From contig NZ_LDJI01000009.1 in NCBI RefSeq assembly GCF_001431415.1, positions 1 through 64,000 of the forward strand: 64,000 nt of DNA. The letters are read 5' to 3'. The stretch comes from Stenotrophomonas humi. Its GTDB lineage: Bacteria; Pseudomonadota; Gammaproteobacteria; Xanthomonadales; Xanthomonadaceae. Positions 55,701 to 63,464 of this stretch are shown here, piece after piece. The translations under genes and the position numbers were made by a program. How positions within the stretch are numbered: the stretch's first letter is position 1; every line of letters begins with the position of its first letter. The notes under the pieces are model-generated. The model made no database searches, was not told the DNA's origin, and worked only from the letters and a program-made list of their open reading frames with translations.

Positions 55701-55832
55701 GAACGGGATCGATGCTTCCGGCTCCGACTCCAGCGGCAGCTTGAACGCAGCAATCAGGCCGATCACCACCATCGACACAAACAACATGATGGTGGTGACG
55801 GGGCGGCGGATGGACAGCTCGGTGATATTCAT
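52764..55832 (-). CDS. RND efflux pump inner-membrane subunit (second of pair)
   Basis: This 1022-residue AcrB-type protein has twelve membrane helices and two periplasmic porter regions. In helix 4 the proton-relay pair reads Asp398-Asn399 (GMLVDNAVVV), and the usual Lys region of helix 10 reads Asn905-Asn906 (GVVVNNGIVMIEHI). The start at ATG 55832 lies four bases after the larger pump gene. The substrate is unknown. This subunit may depend on its partner for energy coupling, although pumps with such residues exist. Confidence 0.92.
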   Translation of the reverse strand: MNITELSIRRPVTTIMLFVSMVVIGLIAAFKLPLESEPEASIPFFFIALPYPGSTPEEVERNLLRPVEEAIATMPGIKTMNSRANAEGGQIQVEFSDWNRDIAMAASEARERIDAVRDELPDDFRRYFVQRWSTSDQEAISLRLNSAEDLTARADMIERAIKQRLERLPGVARVEVEGVAKQEVLIALDKDRISAHGVALNDLVQKLQAANFAVSAGQITEDGRRLRVQPRGELLEVQELRDLPVNNRGTRLSDIAEVSLQPQRMSYVRRMEGKPSVGVDIYKERSANLVDLSRAVTKEVALLGEDPALRGVDIEIAWDSGKAVTSSLLALAEAGAIGLLLSVIVLYAFLRHWPSTLMVSMAIPICFIMTLGFMYFTGISLNIISMMGLLLAVGMLVDNAVVVVESIYQEREKYPGKPEMASIIGTRHVAIALSAGTLCHCVVFLPMMFGEKNIITIYLTQLALTISFSLLASWLVAVSLIPMLSARMKTPPALKSPFISRLQQRYARILRWTLQNRGWSVAGIVLVSVLSVWPMTHTTGGGDDNDPDEINIFYQWKGSYSKEEMGKEVQRVEDFVNANRDEFKIKRVYSRFAEQGWAQTRLYLSIDDREQSKKIEEEVRKGLPQSARAKIGIGWPGGMGSEGQGLRFSLVGDSSQTLRELADDIVPILARDPKLRDVRVDVGDANAELAVRVNRERAAAYGFSAQQVAQFVGMALRGSSLRDFHRDDVEIPVNVRFSGSENYSIEDLSSFMVRSSSGKEIPLLAMVDVNVNPAANSIQRLNRQTMLRIEAGLAKDVPMDQARKSVEETLDRVQFPPGYGYTFNGAGFNINFDGMDQMVSAIFIALILMVVIMAAVFESLLFPAAIMSCVLFSIYGVYWLFWLTGTEMNIMAVIGILVLMGVVVNNGIVMIEHINNLRRRGVSRTEALIEGSRERLRPIMMTMGTAILAMVPIALNTTTADGMPPYYPMARAIAGGLAFSTVVSLLFLPTIYALLDDLRTGTARLVRRARGLPAERPVALES

Positions 55833-55836
55833 CCGT

Positions 55837-58800
55837 TCAGTCCTTGATGCCGCCGATGGGATCCTGCTCATGGCTCAGCACCTGCTCGGCCTGGGCCATC
55901 GCCTGACGCGCACGACGGCCGCGCTCGGCGTAGTACTCGTCCGGCTTGCGGTCCAGCAGGTCGTACACCACCGGGATCACCAGCAGGGTCAGCATGGTCG
56001 AGACCAGCAGACCACCAATCACCGTGATCGCCATCGGCGAGCGCACTTCTGCACCCTCACCGAAGGCCAGGGCCAGCGGCAGGAAGCCGAACACCGCACA
56101 CAGTGTGGTCATCATGATCGGACGCAGACGCGAACGTGCACCCTCCACCAAAGCCTCACGCTTGGCCACACCTTCTTCGCGCAGCTGGTTGACCTTGTCG
56201 ATCAGGATGATGGCGTTCTTCACCACCAATCCGACCAATAGAATCAAACCGATGAACACCACCACCGATACCGGTGAACGCGCCAGCAGCAAGGCCGCAA
56301 CTGCGCCAACCAGTGCCAGCGGAATGGTGAACAGGATGACGAAGGGATGCAGCAGCGATTCGAACTGCGATGCCATCACCAGGTAAACCAGGAACACCGC
56401 CAATGCGAAGGCGAACAACAGCGAGCGGATCGACTCACCCAGCTCCTGGCCCTGGCCACCGATATGCATGCCGACGTCGGTGCCCAGCGGGTTCTTGGCG
56501 ACCATGCTCTGCACTTCGGTGATGGCCTTGCCCAGATCGATATCGCGCAGGTTGGCCGAGACAATCGCCACGCGACGCTGGTTGGCGCGGTGGATTTCGC
56601 TCGGGCCGGTGGTGGCGATGACGTCTGCCACCGAGCCCAGCTCAATCGCCTTGGCGCCGGTCGGGTTGACGATCAGGCGGCGGATGTCGTTCACCGAAGA
56701 ACGCTCCGACTCCTGCACCCGCACCAGCACGTCGATCTTGCGATCACGGAAGCTGTAGCGGGTGGCGACATTGCCCTTGACCTTGTTGACGACCGCATCG
56801 GCGATCTGGCGCGTGGTCAGGCCCAACGCCGCAGCGCGGTCCTGGTCGAACACGACCTGGATCTCCGGGAAGCCCTGCTCCACCGTCGACTTGACGTCGG
56901 CATAGTGCGGATTCTCGCGGAGCATGCCCGCCAGGCGATTGCCGGCGACGCGGATGTCTTCGAGGTTGTTGCCCTCGATTTCGATTTCCAGCGGCGGCGA
57001 CAGCGCGAACAGTTCAGGGCGGGCGAAGTCCACCTGCGCTGACGGCCAGGCCTTCATGGTTTCGCGCAGCTTCTCGGTCAGTGCCGGCTCCAACTTGGTG
57101 TCATTCATCACCACCGACAGCTTGCCGATGTTTTCACCACTCTCGGTCGGGCTGGCATCCAAACGGGTACCGGTACCAGATACGCCGTACAGCAGGCGCA
57201 CACCTTCTTCGTCGGCATGCTTGCGCTGCACTTCGCGCACCAGTGCGTCGGTCTGCGCCAGTGGTGTACCCGGCGGCAGCTTGGCAGTCATCTCGAAGCG
57301 GTCCTGGGCCAGCTGCGGCAGCAGGTCCACACCCAGCAGCGGCAACGCCGCCAAGGTCAGGCCGAACGCCAGCGTCGCAAAACCCAGCACCGGCCACGGA
57401 CGCTTCAATGCCGCAGGCAGCGCGCGCAGGTAGCCAGCTTCAGCACGGCCATACGGCGCCATCGCAAGATCGCTGGCCTTGCGCATCACCGGGCCGACCA
57501 CCGCGGCAATGCCACGGAAGATCCGCACCACGCTCCAGGCCAGGAAATAGAAGCCATAGCGGAACATCGCACCGATGCCACGGCCTGCATACGCAGCCGG
57601 CTTCTTCCAACGGCTCTCGGGACGCCACGGTTCGCGCGGGTCCTCGGCCGGGAACTCCAACGGCGGGCGGCCCTTGAGCGCGCTCAGCATCGGGATCAGG
57701 GTCATCGAGACCACCAGCGATACCGCGATGGCGATCGACACGGTCAAGGCCTGGTCGCGGAACAACTGGCCAGCGATGCCTTCGACGAACACCAATGGCA
57801 GGAACACTGCGATGGTGGTCAGGGTCGAGGCAACCACCGCCATGAACACTTCGCGCGTTCCCTTGATCGCTGCTTCCAGAATGCCCATGCCACGCTCGCG
57901 CGCCTTGGCGATGGATTCCAGCACCACGATCGAGTCATCCACCACCAGACCGGTCGCAAGCGCCAGACCGCCCAGCGACATCACATTCAAGCTCAGGCCC
58001 AACTGGCCCATGAAGAAGAACGTGGCGATGATCGAGATCGGCAGCGACAGCGAGATCACGAATGTGCTCCAGCCATCGCGCAGGAACAGGAAGATGATCA
58101 GCACCGACAGCAAGCCGCCGATCACCGCATCGATCTTGACGTCCTTGATGGCGTGGCGGATGAAGACCGACTGGTCCTCGACCGTAGTCATCTCGATGTC
58201 CTTGGGCATCTCCTTGCGGATCTGCTCCAGCTTCGTTTCCAACGCATCGGCGGTGGACACGGTATTGGCGTCGCCTTCCTTGTAGACAGCGAGTTCGACC
58301 GCTTCATGGCCAGCAGCGCGGATCACCGCTTCGCGCTCCTTGTAACCTTGCCGCACCTCGGCCACGTCCTTCAAGCGCACGCTGGGCGCGCTGCTGCTGC
58401 CATCGCTGCGCATCGCCGCGATCACATTGGGGTCGCTGCTGCCGAGGATGGCCGACATCAGCTGACGGTTCTCACCGGTCGAGCTGGCAGTGCTGGAACC
58501 ACTGGCCGTGGTCAACAACATCTCGCGCATCTGCTCGACCGTGGCGAACTGGTTGACGGTACGCACCAGATAGCGCTGCGAGCCTTCTTCCAGACGACCG
58601 CCGGACAGGTTCACGTTTTCCTGCTGCAGGCGCTGGATCACCGTGTCCAGCGACAGGCCGAGCGCGGCCAGCTTGCGCTGGTCGATATCGACCTGGATCT
58701 CGTCTTCCAGACCACCGCCGACCTTGACCGCGGCCACACCGCTGACCGGCTCAAGCTTGCGCTTGAGGTCTTCATCGGCGTAACGACGCAGTTCCATCAG

Positions 58801-59304
58801 GCGGCGCACGGCATCGGCGTCGTTGCCTGCTTCCTGCTTGGACGACAGCGCCAGCCGCATGATCGGCTGGGTCGAGGGATTGAAGCGCAGCAGCACTGGC
58901 GGCTTGGCCTCCAGCGGCAACTGCAGCGTCTCCATCTTGTCGCGCACGTCCAGCCCAGCCTGCTGCATGTCCGTGCCCCAGGCGAACTCCAGCACCACGT
59001 CACTTTGACCGGTGCGCGAGATCGACTTGAGCTTGCGCAGGCCCTTGACGATGCCCAGCGCCTCTTCAGCCGGCTGCGAAATCAGGGTTTCCACCTCGGC
59101 CGGTGCCGCACCTTCGTAATCGGTACGCACGGTCAGGGTGGGATAGCTCAGGTCCGGCAGCAGTTCGACCTTCAGGCTGGACAGCGAGATCAGGCCAAAC
59201 AACACCAGGGTCAGCGTCATCATCGCGATGGTGACGCGGCGGCGGGTGGCAAACTCGATCAGATCGAAGCCACCGCCGGAAGCCGACGATCCGTGGTCAC
59301 TCAT
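55837..59304 (-). CDS. RND efflux pump inner-membrane subunit (first of pair, enlarged)
   Basis: The 1155-residue AcrB/CzcA-superfamily pump keeps Asp456-Asp457 in helix 4 (GLVVDDSIVVLES) and Lys1029 in helix 10 (GLVVKNAIILIDKV). It has an extra stretch of about 80 residues between helices 6 and 7 (PLEFPAEDPREPWRPESR and beyond), which makes it longer than typical. The start overlaps the adaptor gene stop by four bases. Cargo could be drugs, lipids or siderophores; a metal role is not supported by a Met cluster. Confidence 0.92.
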   Translation of the reverse strand: MSDHGSSASGGGFDLIEFATRRRVTIAMMTLTLVLFGLISLSSLKVELLPDLSYPTLTVRTDYEGAAPAEVETLISQPAEEALGIVKGLRKLKSISRTGQSDVVLEFAWGTDMQQAGLDVRDKMETLQLPLEAKPPVLLRFNPSTQPIMRLALSSKQEAGNDADAVRRLMELRRYADEDLKRKLEPVSGVAAVKVGGGLEDEIQVDIDQRKLAALGLSLDTVIQRLQQENVNLSGGRLEEGSQRYLVRTVNQFATVEQMREMLLTTASGSSTASSTGENRQLMSAILGSSDPNVIAAMRSDGSSSAPSVRLKDVAEVRQGYKEREAVIRAAGHEAVELAVYKEGDANTVSTADALETKLEQIRKEMPKDIEMTTVEDQSVFIRHAIKDVKIDAVIGGLLSVLIIFLFLRDGWSTFVISLSLPISIIATFFFMGQLGLSLNVMSLGGLALATGLVVDDSIVVLESIAKARERGMGILEAAIKGTREVFMAVVASTLTTIAVFLPLVFVEGIAGQLFRDQALTVSIAIAVSLVVSMTLIPMLSALKGRPPLEFPAEDPREPWRPESRWKKPAAYAGRGIGAMFRYGFYFLAWSVVRIFRGIAAVVGPVMRKASDLAMAPYGRAEAGYLRALPAALKRPWPVLGFATLAFGLTLAALPLLGVDLLPQLAQDRFEMTAKLPPGTPLAQTDALVREVQRKHADEEGVRLLYGVSGTGTRLDASPTESGENIGKLSVVMNDTKLEPALTEKLRETMKAWPSAQVDFARPELFALSPPLEIEIEGNNLEDIRVAGNRLAGMLRENPHYADVKSTVEQGFPEIQVVFDQDRAAALGLTTRQIADAVVNKVKGNVATRYSFRDRKIDVLVRVQESERSSVNDIRRLIVNPTGAKAIELGSVADVIATTGPSEIHRANQRRVAIVSANLRDIDLGKAITEVQSMVAKNPLGTDVGMHIGGQGQELGESIRSLLFAFALAVFLVYLVMASQFESLLHPFVILFTIPLALVGAVAALLLARSPVSVVVFIGLILLVGLVVKNAIILIDKVNQLREEGVAKREALVEGARSRLRPIMMTTLCAVFGFLPLALAFGEGAEVRSPMAITVIGGLLVSTMLTLLVIPVVYDLLDRKPDEYYAERGRRARQAMAQAEQVLSHEQDPIGGIKD

Positions 59305-60437
59305 TGTTTGGTCGCCTGTGCAGCTGCCGGCGCCTTGGCCGCCGCTGCCACCGCCTTCTCCTTGCCGATCACCTGCACCGCACTGCCTTCACGCAGCGCA
59401 GCCTTGCCGGCGATGACGACTTCATCGCCCTGCTTCAGACCGTTGCGCACCTCGATGAAGCCAGCATCGTCATAACCCAGGGCAAGCTCGGTACGCACAG
59501 CCTTGCCGTCGCGCACCACATACACCGCCGGTTTGCCGCCGTCTTCCAGCAGCGCGGTACGCGGCACCACCAGTGCATCGGCGCGCTGGTCATAGTTGAT
59601 GCTCAGGCGTCCGAACATACCGGCCTGCAAAGCCTCTTCGCCGGAGAACGTAGTCACCACGCGGAAGGTACCGGTGCCGTTGTCGACCACCGGGGCCACG
59701 CGGTCCACCGTGCCGGTGAACGGCTTGCCCGGCAGCGCATCAACCTGCAGCGACACGGCCTGGCCCGGCTTGAGCTTGGCGATTTCGCGCTCGGGTACGT
59801 TGAGGGTGGCTTCCAGCTGGGCACTGTCGACGATGCGGATGATCGGCGAGTTGATCTGCACGAAGTTGCCGGGCTTGATGTCGCGCGATGCAACCACGCC
59901 CGAAATCGGTGCAACCACCGTGGTGTAGGACAGTTCCAGCGTCGCCATGCGGTACATCGCCCGCGCGTTCTCCAAGTCATAGCGCAGCTGGTCCACATCG
60001 GCGGCACTGACCAGCTGCTGCTGCACCAGCTTCTCGGCGCGGTGATAGCTGTTCTCAAGCTTGCGCATCTGCGCTTCGCTCTGTGCCACGCTCAGGCGCG
60101 CACGGTCCGGATCCAGCCGAACCAGGGGCTGCCCAGCGCGTACCAGCTGGCCTTCCTCGACCAGCACCGCCAGCGCCACACCGGAGGTCTTGGCGACCAC
60201 CTGGGACTCAGCGCGCGGCTCCAGTGCAGCGGTGCCGGTATAGCTGGCTGCAATGGCACGGCGCTCGGCCTTGGCCACTTCCACCGGCACCGCGTCCGCG
60301 GCCTTCTGCTCGTCCGGAGTCTTGGCCTGGGCCTCTTCACCGCCGGCCTTGCAGCCGCCCAACAGCAGCGACGTGGAAATAAGGAGGGCAGCGGCGCAGC
60401 TTCCGGTGCGGCCGTGCTGAGAGAAGAATCGCGACAT
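59301..60437 (-). CDS. RND efflux periplasmic adaptor, lipoprotein
   Basis: The 378-residue membrane fusion protein has a lipid-anchor signal ending in LLLGGCKAG. The order is lipoyl half (AALEPRAESQVVAKTSGVAL), helical hairpin (about 120-175), second lipoyl half (YTTVVAPISGVVASRDIKPG), beta barrel and C-terminal domain. ATG 60437 is chosen because the signal starts there. It links the pumps to an outer-membrane channel, which must be encoded elsewhere. Confidence 0.94.
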   Translation of the reverse strand: MSRFFSQHGRTGSCAAALLISTSLLLGGCKAGGEEAQAKTPDEQKAADAVPVEVAKAERRAIAASYTGTAALEPRAESQVVAKTSGVALAVLVEEGQLVRAGQPLVRLDPDRARLSVAQSEAQMRKLENSYHRAEKLVQQQLVSAADVDQLRYDLENARAMYRMATLELSYTTVVAPISGVVASRDIKPGNFVQINSPIIRIVDSAQLEATLNVPEREIAKLKPGQAVSLQVDALPGKPFTGTVDRVAPVVDNGTGTFRVVTTFSGEEALQAGMFGRLSINYDQRADALVVPRTALLEDGGKPAVYVVRDGKAVRTELALGYDDAGFIEVRNGLKQGDEVVIAGKAALREGSAVQVIGKEKAVAAAAKAPAAAQATKQ

Positions 60438-60584
60438 CGTCAGGTCCCTGGGGATGCATTGGGTGGTGTTGTAGCAAAGTATTGCACCACCCCACATGGA
60501 CACCATGCGCCAAAGGTCATGGGTGTGCCGAATCTGGCTGTCACCCATGCGAAACAGGTGATGCAATGCAGCATCCGCGCCCGG

Positions 60585-60614
60585 TTCCGAACAGGTAAAT
60601 ACGCGGGCTATACT
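60585..60614 (+). promoter_or_regulatory. Possible promoter of the cytochrome pair
   Basis: TTCCGA (60585-60590) and TATACT (60609-60614) are 18 bases apart, about 58 bases ahead of the first cytochrome gene. The -10 is good and the -35 weak. Confidence 0.45.
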
Positions 60615-60672
60615 CGGCCCGTTCCGTGTCCCCACGGCGGAACCCCAGACCCGCATACCGGACAAGGAAACC

Positions 60673-61041
60673 ATGCGCTCGCAGCCGCTCGCCGCTTGTT
60701 TCGCTCTGGCTCTCGCCCTGCCCATTGGGGCCGCCAACGCTGTTCCGCAGTCTGATTCCGCCGCATCGCCTGCGCCGGCCACTCCATTGGTCGGCAAGCC
60801 CGACACCGGACGAACCCTGGCCTATACCTGCCAGGGTTGCCACGGCATCACCGGCTACAAGAATGCCTATCCCAGTTACCGCGTCCCCAAGATCGGTGGC
60901 CAGTCGGCCGAGTACCTGACCCAGGCACTCACCGAGTATCGCGAAGGCAAGCGCAAGCATCCGACGATGCAGGCGCAATCCATGAGCTTCAGCACCCAGG
61001 AAATCGCTGATCTCGCCGCCTACCTGTCCACTGTCAAATAG
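60673..61041 (+). CDS. Periplasmic monohaem cytochrome c (c4/c553-like)
   Basis: The 122-residue protein has a signal peptide (PLAACFALALALPIGAANA) and one haem motif, CQGCH. A methionine axial ligand is likely in HPTMQAQSMSF. The C-terminal helix is QEIADLAAYLS. It is paralogous to the next gene and probably forms an electron-transfer pair with it. Confidence 0.9.
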   Translation: MRSQPLAACFALALALPIGAANAVPQSDSAASPAPATPLVGKPDTGRTLAYTCQGCHGITGYKNAYPSYRVPKIGGQSAEYLTQALTEYREGKRKHPTMQAQSMSFSTQEIADLAAYLSTVK

Positions 61042-61050
61042 GCATCGCCC

Positions 61051-61512
61051 ATGTCGAAAGCAACGCACGCAACGCGCTTGTCCGTCGTCCTGCTGGCCGC
61101 CTTCGCAGTGGCCGCATGTTCGCAGTCACAGGTGGAATCGGCGGATAAATCCGCTGCCGATCCCGGCCATGCCAGCGGTGAACACAGCGCCAGCTCCTCG
61201 GCGGGGCTGCCGCAAGGCCGCGCCGCCGCTGGCGAGCATCTGGCCAACGCCAAGGGCAAGGCCACCGGCCAAAGCTGCATCGACTGCCATGGTGCCGATG
61301 GCAACCAGCCCATCGACCCGACCTACCCGCGCCTGGGTGGTCAGTACGGTGACTACCTGGCCCATGCCCTGCAGGCTTACCGCAGCGGCAACCGCGACCA
61401 CATGTTGATGACGCCGCAGGCTGCCAGCCTCAGCGATCAGGACATCGCCGACCTGGCCGCTTACTTCGGCTCGCGCCCCAGTCAGCTGCGCGATCTGCAT
61501 GGCGTGAACTGA
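61051..61512 (+). CDS. Lipid-anchored monohaem cytochrome c
   Basis: The 153-residue protein has a lipoprotein-type signal ending in AVAAC, a linker rich in Ser, Ala and His, then haem motif CIDCH. RLGGQYGDYLAHALQAYRSGNRDH matches the same block of the upstream cytochrome, and DQDIADLAAYF ends the domain. Nine bases separate the two genes. The anchored form may dock the soluble one at the membrane. Confidence 0.9.
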   Translation: MSKATHATRLSVVLLAAFAVAACSQSQVESADKSAADPGHASGEHSASSSAGLPQGRAAAGEHLANAKGKATGQSCIDCHGADGNQPIDPTYPRLGGQYGDYLAHALQAYRSGNRDHMLMTPQAASLSDQDIADLAAYFGSRPSQLRDLHGVN

Positions 61513-61531
61513 GCCACGCACGCGGCACAAT

Positions 61532-61566
61532 AAATAAAGCCGCCCATTGGGCGGCTTTATTTTTGG
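61532..61566 (+). terminator. Rho-independent terminator of the cytochrome pair
   Basis: AAAGCCGCCC, loop ATT, and GGGCGGCTTT are followed by ATTTTT. It also faces the convergent repetitive-protein gene. Confidence 0.9.
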
Positions 61567-61607
61567 CAAGACTACAGGAGCTGCTGCGCTGCCCCTACAA
61601 CGGCAAC

Positions 61608-63449
61608 TCAACGACTGCCGTTGTCTTCCTGCAGTTCTTTCTTGAATGGGATGTCTGGCGGCGGCCGTGCCTCGGCTGGCTGCTCCTGCATGTTGGGATT
61701 GGTCAGCCCACAGCCGCCGCCGAACTGCAGCAACGACACCACGCAGGAGATCTTGTTGCTCGTGCCGGGAATCGGAATCTCCACGCTCTTGATGCCCTTG
61801 CGCACCCACTCGGCCAGCAACGACTCGTTGGGTACCCAGTACTTGTCGAACGAGGTCGGCGTGTAGTCGTAAGGCGGCCGCTTGAGCCAGGTTCCCGAGT
61901 CAGCGATGCGATCGCGGGTCCACGAATCGGCATCGCCACCCGGTGCACCGCGCTTGCTGTCCTTGCCTGCGCCATCGTCGGCAAGCCGCACGCCGCCATC
62001 AGCGTCAAACAAGCCGCGCCCCTTGTCCGACTGCCCGCCCGCGCTGCCGGCCACCTGCCGTTGCGATGCACCCCAATCGTCCGAACGCACCGCAGAATCC
62101 CAGCCCCCACTACGGTCCTGCGGCTTCGGTCCCGCACCGGCACTGGTACCTGGCCTCGGTGAAGGATTGGCGGCGGCATTGTTGCCCTGCGCTGTGTTGC
62201 CCTGCGCGACATTGCTGAATTGCGCCGAGGTGGCCGCGCCGGTGCCGGTTGCGCTGGCAGGCTTGGCAACCGCAGCCGCCGCTGCGGTGGACGACGTCGC
62301 GGCATCGGGCACACCCGGAAGCTGCCGCTCACGCACCGCGACCGTCGGCGTTTTGAGCTGCACGTTGTTGGTTTCGGTGGAACGCAGTTGAGCCATGTTT
62401 ACCGGTTGTGTCGGCGCTGCATCCACCTGCCGCTCGCGCACCGCCATTTCAGGGCCGGTCATCTGCACATCAGCCACACGCTGGCGCACCTGCGACATCG
62501 CGACCTGCTGTTGCGGCATCACCTCGATCTGCCGCTCACGCACCTGCACGTCCGGCGCCTTCAACTGCGGCTGCACGCTGGGCAGCGCGCGGGCGGACTG
62601 AGTGACCTGCGGGCGATCGGTCGCCGTTTCCACCACCCGCTCGCGTACCTGCACTTGAGGCACGCTGACGCTCGGCGTGGCCAGGGTGGGTGGCCGCAGC
62701 GTTGGTGGCGGCAACACGAAATCCGTTGTCGGCTGCTGCGCCTCGGTTACCTGCAGCGGCTGCGCAGTCGGCATTTCAGGTGAAGGCTTCGATGCATCGA
62801 TCGGCACCAACGGCTGTTCGTCATCCGTCGCTTCGGCAGGAGTCGCAGCAGCCGTCGCAGTCGACTCGACGGACGCCGTCGCAGGCGCCGCTGCTGCCGA
62901 GGCACTGGCACTGGCATTCGCAGCCGCCGATGAAGCTGATGCGGATGCCGCCGCCGACGCATCCGCCTGCTGTTGGCCCTGGGCCTGTGGCGCACCACCG
63001 CCCTCTTCGTCCGGCGTACCGCGACCGATGTATTCGACCTGTACACGCTCGCCTTCTTCGGCGCTCTGTTCCGGCGACGGGCTGCGTATCAGCGCCACCC
63101 ACACCAGCAGCAAGGCAAACAACAAATGCAGCGCAGCGCTGAAGAACGCTGCAATCCAGCGCATCACGCGCTGGTCGCGCGGCGGTGGATCACCGCCCTG
63201 CCAAAGCAACAGCAGCATCGTCAGCAAGAAGGGGCGCGGCATCGGCGCGGGCGCACGCGGCCGCTCAGGCTTGGCTGCGATCACGCCGGCCACATCGCCA
63301 TCGGCAAAAGCCGACATCGCCTTGGACACGCGCGTGCGCACCCAGTGGCTCCAGCTATACGGCATGCCGGTGCGACGGTCGTGCAAGATGCTGGCCTGCC
63401 GGCGCGCAGCCAGCAGGTCAATAAGGTCGGTAACTGACGTCACCGGCAT
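61608..63449 (-). CDS. Transmembrane repetitive protein with TonB-like layout
   Basis: The 613-residue protein has a cytoplasmic N-terminus (about 1-95) and a membrane helix near 96-121. A long low-complexity Ala/Ser/Gln/Thr region follows, with four repeats of 34-35 residues marked by VRER at 268, 303, 337 and 372. A Gly/Asp-rich part and a compact C-terminal domain (about 535-613) with two cysteines (ISCVVSLLQFGGGCG) complete it. The layout recalls TonB or TolA, but no TonB motif is seen. It lies 15 bases after nfuA in the same direction. I know such proteins in xanthomonads only as uncharacterised. Confidence 0.85.
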   Translation of the reverse strand: MPVTSVTDLIDLLAARRQASILHDRRTGMPYSWSHWVRTRVSKAMSAFADGDVAGVIAAKPERPRAPAPMPRPFLLTMLLLLWQGGDPPPRDQRVMRWIAAFFSAALHLLFALLLVWVALIRSPSPEQSAEEGERVQVEYIGRGTPDEEGGGAPQAQGQQQADASAAASASASSAAANASASASAAAAPATASVESTATAAATPAEATDDEQPLVPIDASKPSPEMPTAQPLQVTEAQQPTTDFVLPPPTLRPPTLATPSVSVPQVQVRERVVETATDRPQVTQSARALPSVQPQLKAPDVQVRERQIEVMPQQQVAMSQVRQRVADVQMTGPEMAVRERQVDAAPTQPVNMAQLRSTETNNVQLKTPTVAVRERQLPGVPDAATSSTAAAAAVAKPASATGTGAATSAQFSNVAQGNTAQGNNAAANPSPRPGTSAGAGPKPQDRSGGWDSAVRSDDWGASQRQVAGSAGGQSDKGRGLFDADGGVRLADDGAGKDSKRGAPGGDADSWTRDRIADSGTWLKRPPYDYTPTSFDKYWVPNESLLAEWVRKGIKSVEIPIPGTSNKISCVVSLLQFGGGCGLTNPNMQEQPAEARPPPDIPFKKELQEDNGSR

Positions 63450-63464
63450 GCGGCGGCTATCGCC

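Noticed and set aside
55837..59304. CzcA/CusA heavy-metal pump
   Set aside because: No methionine clusters or metal-binding tail are seen, and the adaptor lacks His-rich metal sites.
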